Below, in pieces: positions 11,725-21,297 of a stretch of DNA of 64,000 nt. The stretch comes from Plicaturopsis crispa FD-325 SS-3 (lineage: Eukaryota; Basidiomycota; Agaricomycetes; Amylocorticiales; Amylocorticiaceae). The position numbers were made by a program, and so were the translations under genes. Within the stretch, counting starts at the first letter, position 1. The number at the start of each line of letters is the position of its first letter. The notes beneath the pieces were generated by a model. The model made no database searches. It was not told the DNA's origin and saw only the letters and a list, made by a program, of their open reading frames with translations. Location of the stretch: NCBI GenBank assembly GCA_000827205.1, contig KN832568.1:551139-615138 (forward strand), written 5' to 3'.

Positions 11725-11893
11725 TATTGGGTTGGGCCCCGCCTGCTTACTCCCGGCGCCGCGATAAATTGGACTTGTGTCATACGTTGCATCTACCTGT
11801 ATCTCATTCTACGAATCCTACTGTCCTGCATTTTGATTTTTTTTTCATGAAATGTCGTTCGTTCAAAAAAATCAATAACAGAACGGCCACATA
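11271..11893 (+). repeat. Segmental duplication, unit B
   Basis: Second copy of the 6820-7422 segment, in the same orientation. The match begins around the base after the small membrane-protein stop and fades near 11893, where unit B has CATTTTGATTTTTTTTTC in place of the T-run of unit A. The last intron of the parent gene is retained, so the copy arose from DNA rather than from spliced RNA. Confidence 0.85.
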
Positions 11894-12065
11894 TTTTGTG
11901 GCGCACCTAAATTATCAATCAGTGCGGATTCGCCGCGCACGCTTGCTCTTCCTACGCTCACACAGGTTTACACCATTACATCTACACAGCAGCAGCACCC
12001 ACTTCCCTTGATCTCCAAATCTGTATGATTACAGCCTAAACTCGACGTCGACAAGTACCACCACC
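11894..12065 (+). promoter_or_regulatory. Bsd2-like gene upstream region
   Basis: Short unique interval between the truncated Rsm1-like copy and the Bsd2-like ATG. Pyrimidine-rich stretches and a CCACCACC context precede the start codon. No specific binding site can be assigned. Confidence 0.35.
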
Positions 12066-13449
12066 ATGTCTGCCCGGTACGCCCCTCTGCCAAACCCGCG
12101 CTCGCTGCCGACAGCAGACAGCAGCGAGCTCGACGACGCATTCGAAGGCTCCGATAACGAGGACGACACCGAATCGACCCCTCTTACTTCGAACCACCAT
12201 CCATCTCAGCAAAGGCAGCACAGCCCGGCGCAGTCGATCCCTGGCGCGTACGATTTCGAGCGGGAGTACGACTACGACTACCCGCCCCCGGGCTCGCCCC
12301 CGCGGCCGTCGGCCGTTGCCCTGCCCAACGATTATGGCAACTCGAACGGCATGCTGCCGGACGAACCTGTGCGGGCGCCTGCACCGCGCCTGTCGTTCTT
12401 CAGGAGGACGGTCGGTGCGATATTGCCGACGCATTATATGAGGGTGCCTACGGGGCCGAGGCGGGCGAGGGGTGGGGGGATGGAGAATGATGGTGTGTTC
12501 GCGAATGTTATGGCGAAGCCCGGGAGGACGAGGGCGGTGCGCAATGATAATGGGGACGTCCACCTCGTCCCAGAGGATAACTCGAACGAAGCACCTCCCG
12601 TATGTCGTCTTCTATTCATAACTCGCCGAGCGTATCTGACATTCATTCTACATCCTACCAGTCGTACAACGAAGCGCAAGCGGACTCGGTGCCCCCGTAC
12701 TGGGAGACGACCGTGCACGCACCGTCCGGGCTCGACCCGGACGCAGACATGATGATCGACGACCTGCCCTCGGGCTCCTTCTTCGTCTTCGCAGCCAACC
12801 TCTTCACCTCCTTCTTCTTCCAGTTTGTCGGCTTCCTCCTCACGTACCTCCTGCACACCTCGCACGCGGCGAAGTACGGCTCCCGCGCGGGGCTCGGGCT
12901 CACCCTCATCCAGTTCGGGTACTTCAACTCGCGCACGACCGGCGGCGGCGATGTGCCCCTCGATGGCGAGGACGGTGGGTTCGTCTGGCCGCCCGCTGCG
13001 TCCACCGATGCATCCTCCTCGGCGCTGATGTCGACGTCCCCGCCAGCGGACCCGCAGGACATGACCCTCGGCGCCGCCTCACGGGAATGGCTCTCCTTCC
13101 TGCTGATGACGCTGGGGTGGTTCCTCCTCCTCTCCTCCTCCGTTGGCTTCTGGCGCATCAAGCGCTGGGAAAAATCCATCCGCGCGTCGTCCGCGCCCGC
13201 GCCCCTCACGCGCGAGGACATCGAGCGTGACATCGCCGTGCGGCGAAACATCGAGGCAGTGTTCGGCTTTGGCGGCCCCACAGAAGAGGAAGAGGAAGAA
13301 ATGCAACGACACGTTAGCACTGGGACAACGGTCAGTATCTCACGACGTTCCACCTTGCATGGCATCGAGCTCACACATACAGCTTTGATCTCCAGCCAGA
13401 GGATGAAGCGCGCTTGACAAATGATCTCAGGGCAGCAGGATTGCTCTGA
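12066..13449 (+). CDS. BSD2: Bsd2/NDFIP-family membrane adaptor (metal homeostasis)
   Basis: Exons 12066-12599, 12662-13330 and 13396-13449 sum to 1257 bases, giving 418 residues. The cytosolic N-terminus is long, acidic and proline-rich (DSSELDDAFEGSDNEDD, YDYDYPPPGSPP). The PPYW before the membrane domain fits the PPxY-type motif by which this family recruits Nedd4/Rsp5 ubiquitin ligases. The core DLPSGSFFVFAANLFTSFFF, followed by FVGFLLTYLLHTSHAAKYGSRAGLGLTLIQFG, is the NDFIP/Bsd2 signature with two hydrophobic spans. A third span is WLSFLLMTLGWFLLLSSSVGFW. The protein is expected in Golgi/endosome membranes, targeting transporters such as metal permeases for vacuolar sorting. That is family knowledge. 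Confidence 0.88.
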
Positions 13450-13807
13450 GCGCGTCCGCGCTTCAGAGGTGACTGACTGTACACGACGCGGTGCTGGCAT
13501 GCACCCCTCCTTTCGTTTTGCCGCTATCATCGATTCTCTGTCATTTTCCGGACTGTAACATCTAGGCTCGGCCATTTTTATGGATTGAATAATTATGTGG
13601 ACACTTCGCGCTCACTCCCCACTGAATGCAGTGCGTAGAACTATATCAGAGACGTCATGTTGGCGGAAGTTCGTCGACTTAGCATCCATTGAGCGGCGAG
13701 CCCGACAAGATCGTGTCTCCTGCACCATTTCACATTTGGATGTCCGAGACTCCGAGACTTCATTATTCGTCACCTCGAACACGGTAAACGACGAGTCCGA
13801 GCAAACA

Positions 13808-15702
13808 CTATCCGAACAGTTCAACCAAGTTACGCGGGCCTTGCTCTGGTTCGCCGACGCCTTTTCCAATCATATCATCTCGAGTATACACAATCTGCCG
13901 CGTAAACGAACTAAGTCAAGGACCCGGATGAGCATCTGAACCACCGCCGAAAGGTGGACAAAGACGTACCTTGCCCGTCCACAGCCCTTCGCGCCGCTGA
14001 CAAAAAGCGCCGCGCGCGTAGCCACGACCTTGTCCAGGATTCCCAGCACGCCGGGGTCCTGCAGCAGCTCCTCGTCGACGCGGAACCACTCGCTCGACGC
14101 CGCGCGCTTCAGGCGCGCCATCTCCTCCGCCAGCCCCGTCAGCCGCGCCCCCTCCAGCGGACCGCCGCTAGCGAACGCCGCCCGCAGCGCGTCGATGGCC
14201 TCCTCATGTTCCGGCGTGAAATCCTTGAAGGTCCCGGACCCGACGGGGAACTGGGTGGTGTCTGCCTCGAAGCGCGGGCGCGTGATGGGTTGGGGGTAGT
14301 CGCTGGCGAACCAGACCGTGCGCACCTCTGTGCCAGTGGAGAGGAGTGAGACGAGCGTGTCGATGAGGGCGGCAGCACAGTGTGGAAGCGCATCAGGCGG
14401 GATGGTCTCCATGCGCCAGTGCACGACGAGGTATGGCCCCAAGGGGGCAGCGAGGTTCTCTGCCAATCTGAGCAGCTTCGGAGAGTATGCTAATGCGAGC
14501 GGCGTTTGTGGTGGGGTCGGCTGGACAAAGACAGGGTGCCGGAGATCCCAGTCGACAAGTAGCACGTCTGCAACTGTGTTTGATAGCGGCGATGCATCCA
14601 GAGATGAGAGCGGGTCAGATCGTCCGCGCAAAGCAGTGTCTTCGTTGTCCAAAGTCGTCATGCTGTCGACCAGGGACATGCCAAAGTTTTCGACACGGCT
14701 GTCGCCTCCAGGAGGATATACAAACACGGGCGCGTAAGCGGAGAAATCCAGGCGGGGAAACTTTCCTGGCGCACAGCGGGCGAGCTTGGACTCTACAGCA
14801 TCCTGCTCGTGATCTACAACCATATTCACGACTCCACTCGAAACGGAAGTCGCATTTCGCGATAGGGTATCCGACGCCGGTCCTTTCGTATCAATCACAA
14901 CAACTTGTGCAGTCGCTTTATCCAAGCGTGTCGCTGTCCAGGATTTGAACTCGTCCAACCGCATGATGTTTTGGTTTTCTGACAGCTGCTGGACGTCCTG
15001 TGCTAGAGTATCGACATCGTAGTAGGCGCCAAAGTCCCAGCGGTAGCACGCTCCGATGCGACTTTTGCCAACGTTGGGTAGGACTAATGTTCGTCCTAGG
15101 GCCTGAGCAAGCTGAGCGAGCTCTGCGAGGTGTAGCCGCGCCTTGCTTTCCTGCTCGCCCACTCGCAGCGGGAGCAAATAGCGACACGGTGACGTCCCGC
15201 AAGTTTCGTAGTCCATATCCTCGGTAGACATCTTGTATTCTTGAGACTGAAATGCGTTGAGACGAGGCAATGTGGGCTCGGGGATACGGGTGACAGCGGG
15301 AGGCCAGCCGAACGTGTTTGACGCGCCAGATAGATGGGTGTTCTCGTCTGCGTCTGCGCTCTCCAGATCTGCGAGTTTCTCGAGAATTTTTCTGTCGACG
15401 AGCGGGGGCTTTCCTGCGTGGAGGTAGACCGCATCGTGCGGCGTGGTTTCCGAGTCGTTGGCGGGTTGGATAGGGAGGGGTACACGCGCAGACTCCAGTA
15501 CGGCAGTCGTCCTGAAATTGATCACATAGAGGAGCAAGAGACATACTAGCAAAGCGAGCGAGAGCGGAGCCTTGTGAGAACAGAGAGTTGCGGAGGAGCG
15601 GCGACGGGTCTTGAGCTTTGACGAGGATTCTGAGGTGGGTAATTCAGGATTTGTATCTTGTGCATGGCGTCTGGAGTTTGAGCGTATCATTCTGGATGCC
15701 AT
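13808..15702 (-). CDS. GDP-fucose protein O-fucosyltransferase-like, type II membrane protein
   Basis: Two exons (15702-13970 and 13910-13808) sum to 1836 bases, giving 611 residues. A basic N-terminus (SRMIRSNSRRH, LKTRRRSSAT) is followed by one hydrophobic span (APLSLALLVCLLLLYVINF), the layout of a Golgi type II enzyme. The lumenal part has YLLPLRVGEQESKARLHLAEL and LGRTLVLPNVGKSRIGACY, resembling the N-terminal nucleotide-sugar half of O-fucosyltransferases. Later come YLVVHWRMETIPPDALPHC and a C-terminal DKVVATRAALFVSGAKGC-GRASSFTRQIV. I chose ATG 15702. The frame is open to an ATG at 15948, but that extension looks like translated leader. Acceptor and site of fucosylation are unknown, and a different sugar transferase activity is possible. 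Confidence 0.7.
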
Positions 15703-18672
15703 GCCTCTTGAGTCTCGCCGAGGACTGCCCGACTTTTCGTTCGACGGGTTATGACGACTTGAACCAGAACGCGCCGACGTGTTCCCTAGTGCCTCGACAA
15801 GAGAAAGGAAAGGATATACGACTTTACACCGATTTACTGAGACTTGAGACTGCGGCGAGCGATTGAGGTTGCATGAAAATTGTCGGCAAGTCAAGTTCAA
15901 GTTGAACGACGCGCGCCAACTGACGCGACTGACAATGACATGACCCATATTGGGTCAGAAGCCTTGCAGAAGCCGGCGCACTACACAGGGGTTACTTACG
16001 ACCGTCGTTGCATCTCACAGTCTGCCAAGTTTTTTTGTATCGCATGCGAGAGCATAGGACCGGGATTCCTAGCATACAGCGCACGAAGTGATGAAAAAAT
16101 TGCGGATGAGACGACGGAAGGACCCGAACGCTTGAGCCCTATGCACCCGCGCGGTTTGAAGGAACAAAGCCAAACACCGCTTAGCGGGTGATCCGTGCGA
16201 ACTGCAAAAACTATAAAAGCTCGCTGAAGATATTGTGTTTATTTAGAACATACTCAGGTACGCCCCCCGCGTTAAGGTGGTCTGCACACTTACTGACATG
16301 CCTCCTGCGTTTCCAGCTAGGATCTATTTTATAGAAACTAACTCTGTTTCGCATGTTTACACATGCCGCATCCTTCAAATCCACTCGATGACTTTCGCGC
16401 CCGCTCGTTTAACCGAGAACATGTCCGTCATTGAGGCGGGCTCGATGAAGTTTGGCTCGTCTTTTCGTCTTCGCTGTTCGCAGTGTCGATGAGGATGAGC
16501 CAGCGAGTCGGGCGTCTGTCTGATGGATTCCTTTGGATTATCATTTTCGTGATTGCAAGGCTTGGACGGTCGGCTTGTTGTGTTGTTGTTCCCGTGTTGG
16601 AAATATACATTGTTTTGCTTCAATGTCGTGTGTACAAGTCAGTGTCAGCACTCTTTAGGAGACTGAGTTGAGCAAGGGTTCTGCAAGTTTGGTGGCTGGA
16701 TTTATTGGACGGTGGTTACTCCCTCCCTTGTGTCCTGGACAGGAATTTCGGGCGGATCGAAAGTCTTCGTGAGTGCGTACGCCGCCAAGTGTACACCATG
16801 GTCGCGTTGAGCTCCCAGGATATGACACAAGACGCAATGGACGAACGATTTTGCGGCACAATCAGAATGCCCTTGCCACGCACGATCAATGGAAAAAAAG
16901 GTAATAGGTATGTACGCCGTCCTCACCAAGTCACTAGCACAGCTCCGACATACATAGGAAGCGAGGTAGCGGACGAGTATGAACGGACATGCGCCACAGA
17001 GATCCAGCGTGGTCAAGATATATGAACCTCGGACGGAAGTTGATCGAGTCCTTTGCACATCTACCAAAACCCCCGCGGAGATCCTCGCGAATGCCATCCT
17101 GCACTTGACGTTGATCTTTGTCGCAATAGTGTCCCTTAGGACTGCAATATACACCCTACGTAAATCGGCAAAATCTTGTAGACCGTATACGTAGCGATGA
17201 AGAATTTTTGATAACGCACCGTAGCCATATCAGAACAATATGTACGTGTGTCGGTTCACGGCTGCAAGAGAAAGAATCCGCAGGACGAAGTTTTGCTGGA
17301 GCGTCCTTGCGAATGCGTGGTGTCGAAGAAAACGTCCAACTCGGAGTAATTCAAAGCTCAGCATGCCCGTAGAGGTCACCGAAGCGTTGAATAAGTAAGT
17401 TCCAGACGCGGAGTGTAGCGGTGCACAAACGGCGAAGCGTTATCGCTCAGAAGATGACGATCCAGATGATGAACGGTCGTTGAAACTGTTCGCGTATGAA
17501 TGGACGCGAGTGTCAGCTCATTGTGTGTTTGCAATAGAAGAATACACGCAGAACGAATTTGCTCGCCCATGTCTCGCACCGTGCCTCCCGTGCACTCTTG
17601 CTTCTTCGCAGTATCGGCGATTTTCCACGAACCATTTAGGTATGTGGTTCGAGGCCGATAGGTCACGCGCACGCGTTTCGTACCGGGGACGGAAGGGATG
17701 GGTGCGTACATCCGATAAGAAGCTATAAAGCTGCAGCGAGAATTCAGAAGACACGATCTCGAGCCGATAGACGGCCGACGACAACCCCCAAACGAGGCCA
17801 TAATACCACGCAGAGCTGAAGAGCGTAAAAAAACATGAAACGACATGTCAGGAAATGCCCGAGCGCTAGGAAGGGCCAGTACGCACCATCAGAAGCCAGG
17901 CTGCATATGTGGCGCCACATGCTCTACCGGCAGACACGTTCACGAAAGCATATCAACATGAGGTGGGAGGTCGCGGCGCGTCTGCAACGCCTGCATCATG
18001 ATCGTGTGCGCATAGGGGTGAGACGAACGGGACATCGTGGCCATGATCCGATGCAGGTGTACTCAGAACGAGACTCGTATCAGGAACACTTGGCGGCTCC
18101 GGCATGCAAAAGTGCGTGGAGGGGTGCAGGCGGTGAAGGCTCTCGCTAGGAAGTCAGGAAGATGTTACGGATACTGGCATGCTTTGCTACCAGGGCGTCG
18201 CGAGGATCAAGAGCAGCGATGGAGAGATCTAAGTACTAGCTCACCGGAAAATCTGTCAAGCAGTCACCCGCCTACGACAGGCATCATGACTCCGAGTTAA
18301 CGGGCTCTAGATATTCCTGAGCGCAGGTAGATCACCCTTGAGATATGCTCTGCAAGAGGCAGATAATCTATGGGGATGCGGCTCACCTAAATTGAATGGC
18401 ACAGGAGAGGTGATGTAACCCGGCGATACCCCATACTTTGCGGGACGCGTTTGGATGTTGCGTCGAGCGCTCCTAGATAGAACGCTCGCCTTTGGTTCGC
18501 CTGTAAATTTAGCAGTGTGTATGAAGGGGCATATACAAGGTTCAGACCGGTGGTGTGACGCTGGAATGTTGATCCTGCCCACGCGCATCTGGTAAGGCAC
18601 TTGCGTTCCGAAAGAACAGCTGAGAGTTCGGTCGCCATTGAATTTCCGAAGACTGTCGGCGTCCATCGAGGG
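15703..18672. other. Gene-poor region of about 3 kb
   Basis: I searched both strands for long spliced frames and family motifs and found none. Frames of 60-156 codons exist (for example minus-strand 16702-17154 and 17376-17846) but have no recognisable domain or consistent intron pattern. The 246 bases next to the fucosyltransferase-like gene are probably its promoter. The rest may be decayed sequence or non-coding RNA. Confidence 0.4.
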
Positions 18673-18683
18673 CACCACTATAC

Positions 18684-19260
18684 GAGGCATAGTTCGATGG
18701 GTCCGATGAGATAGCGTCAGGGCCGGCTCGTGTCGCTGTCAGAGCTAAGATAATCAGCTCACGCCGTAATTCAGAGCGATAGGCGCCCAGCAGGGCGACG
18801 GCCGTTCCTGACATGTCCGGCCAGTATACGGCTTGCGCGCATACAGCAAGATGCCAATAAGGAGCGAGCTCGCCGTCACGCACGACGAGCGCCGCGAAAT
18901 CGGGGACTCCAAAAAAACACGAAAAATCGAAATTAATTCAATGAATTTGCAGGCTCCTGTTGAAGCCTCTTGCAAACAAAGCCGCACATGCTCTGTGACA
19001 GCGCGCCGCCAAAAACGCGCGTAGGTCATGCCCCGCCCGACGTTGTGCGCGATTCCAACCGGGGCCTGCCCTACCAGGCGACACCGCAAGCTCCGAGCAG
19101 GCTCCGAGCAAGGCCCGGCGCCTGTCGCCGGATCCTAAACGTGTGCCGTCGGAAACGACTCATTTTGAACTGTTTTCAGTCTTTTTGAAATGGTTTGACA
19201 GGTTCTGACAGCTCACGTTGTTTAGGCGCCGAATCTCATCGGACCCATCGAACGTCCCCT
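18684..19260. mobile_element. Candidate non-autonomous inverted-repeat DNA element
   Basis: A 19-base perfect inverted repeat lies at 18692-18710 (GTTCGATGGGTCCGATGAG) and 19235-19253. Weaker inverted similarity continues inwards (both arms reach CTGTCAGA). Just outside, an identical 11-base direct repeat, CACCACTATAC, occurs at 18673-18683 and 19261-19271, in the place expected of a target-site duplication. No transposase frame lies inside the 577 bases. Mutator-like elements make 9-11 base duplications, so a MULE-type MITE is the nearest guess, though the arms are short and the 8 terminal bases match poorly. Confidence 0.4.
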
Positions 19261-19271
19261 CACCACTATAC

Positions 19272-19995
19272 CGTCAGCAATCGAGCATCAGAGTGATGGC
19301 TAGCCTTTAGGTGGGCAAGGCGTGGCAAGATCGACACGAGTCGCAGTGTTTCGCAGCGTGTGGCATCAGAGTCGAAAGGATCGTTCGACAGGATCTTGAA
19401 CGCACCGTGTCTACGTGTTTTCTTCGGACGCGAGGCGCAGGACTCGTGCGGGAAGTTTGACCGCGGGTCTCAGACAAGGCTTGCCTTTGAAAATACTTGA
19501 TTTAGGCCAGCCTGTGTGCAGCGTCGACCGCAAGCGCACGGATTCCACGGAACTGGAGCTGGCAGAGGAGCGAAATATGAAACCGAGGAGGAGCAGAGAC
19601 AATTGCACGGCCATCTTTCGCACGGCTGTTAACAAAAAGGTGCAGTGGCTTCCGCGACATAGCCTGGCACAAGTCTACGTTTTATTGTCTCGCTGCTTTC
19701 TGGAACGCACCGCCGCTGTCGCTGCTCATCTTACAAGACAAAAGCCGACTTTGCTTTCCGCGCTCTAAGACATCCAAGACAAAAGCAGCGCTGCCAGGTT
19801 TTTTGTTCTCTGCCCGGCGCAATTCCAAAAACATTTACACGCCCGGGCTCCCCCCAAGATGGACACACGAGTATCGCGATCCTTGGGCCATGGCCTATAT
19901 AACGTCTGCAACAATGGCGTTGCATTCACAACAATACCGCCTCTCGACCATCGTCCTTTGCACACAATACAGATCTCTAGACACTGTCGAGAACA
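19272..19995. other. Upstream region of the MYND gene
   Basis: A plus-strand frame of 117 codons (19415-19768) has no recognisable family. The remaining part leads into the MYND gene start, with a GGCCTATATAACG TATA-like element near 19892-19905. Confidence 0.4.
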
Positions 19996-20909
19996 ATGGC
20001 CGCATACTACTCCCAGCCCGCTGCAGCGAACTACTACACCCCCTCGCCCCACAGCCACACCCAGAAACAGCGCGGGTATCGTATCTGCGATAACTGCAAT
20101 GCAGTCGAGAACCCCGCGTCCAAGTTCAGGCTTTGTGGTGGCTGCGTACGTGTTTCATCTTCGATAAATTGACGCGCCAATTGATAACCTTAATATTACT
20201 CTAGATGACCACGCAGTACTGCACTCAGGAATGTCAGAAATCGCACTGGCCCTCGCACAAGCCCATCTGCCAGCATACCGCTGCGCAGATGTCCAACGCG
20301 AAACCTGGTCCGGGATTCCAGGACGAAAATATCTCGAAGCACCTGCGTAAATTTACGTCGGCGCACGCGACCCTCCTCGGGTGGGCCGGGTTCCAAGCGC
20401 TCCAGCTTAAGCGCGTCCCCGCCAATGTCCGGCAGCACGCCCTCCTCGTCGAGCTAGCACCCAACAACCACCCTGACTCGCACCGCCGGTAAGTTAAATA
20501 TCGCTATCTCACTTCATTGCACGGACTAATTTTTATTGCTCATCAAGGTTCTCCGTGGCAGGGGCCCAGGTTGTCCCGCGGACATATGTCACCAGCCACG
20601 ACCCGCTCGTCGCCGCCGACATTCAACGGCGCGAGGAGCGCTGCCGGCAAAACGGCGGGATCGGCACAGCGGTCATCTTGATCCAATGCGGTGGCGTCTC
20701 GCAGGTCATGCCCGTTGAGGTCGACCCACCCAGCAAAATCTCCTGGGACGAGCGCAGCGACTGGGCGGACGTGCTCCGTCACTTTGTCGAAAGTGGCCGG
20801 ACGGACTTCAAGCCCATATCGACGACCTCGCGAGGGTACGTTCTATTTCTGACGTCACCAGTACTTCTATTTACTGATATCTTACTCTCTTAGTGTCATC
20901 TACGGATGA
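19996..20909 (+). CDS. MYND zinc-finger protein
   Basis: Exons 19996-20145, 20205-20488, 20548-20835 and 20894-20909 total 738 bases, giving 245 residues. The finger is split by intron 1: ICDNCNAVENPASKFRLCGGC joins MTTQYCTQECQKSHWPSHK-PIC, giving the CxxC...CxxC...YC..EC..HW..HK..C pattern of MYND domains. The following 180 residues (ISKHLRKFTSAHATLLGW, RHALLVELA-type segment, AVILIQCGGVSQVMPVEV) match a style of small MYND proteins common in mushrooms, with no assigned function. MYND fingers generally bind proline-rich partners. The final exon carries only VIYG and the stop. Confidence 0.75.
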
Positions 20910-21297
20910 GGTGCAACATGCACACACTGAAACTGGACACTAGACGTTCCTATACCCTTCGTCCAAAACGGCCGGATATACTTACATCTTCATCTCCCCG
21001 CACGCATTTTCTTGGGCATCTGTCAATTATTTCGTTCATCTCTGGCTCGCTTTCGCTTTCGTCATCATCTGCTTTCGCTGCATTGTTGTATGTTTTACTA
21101 GCAAAAAGGCTCACGCCCTTAATCAAGTTAATCAAGTTACTTTCGATCTTCACATCCACGGTGTAGGCGCAAGGAAATTTAGCGTCAACGCGTACATGCG
21201 CGCGTACAGGGAACACTTCAAGTAATGACACCGTTTTACAATAAAAATACACTAGTGTAGCCATAGTCCAACTCCGAGGACATACACGGGTTGTCGG
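20910..21297. other. Gap between converging 3' ends
   Basis: This gap lies between the stops of the MYND gene and ORC1, which face each other. It contains AT-rich sequence with AATAAA-like stretches (about 21239-21245) suited to 3' processing. No gene seen. Confidence 0.45.

Noticed and set aside
12655-13575. A 306-codon minus-strand frame over the Bsd2-like gene
   Set aside because: It is antisense to well-conserved membrane segments and ends in UTR sequence; a codon-bias shadow.
15703-15948. N-terminal extension of the fucosyltransferase-like protein to an ATG at 15948
   Set aside because: The extension has no conserved character, and a later ATG directly precedes the basic segment and membrane anchor.
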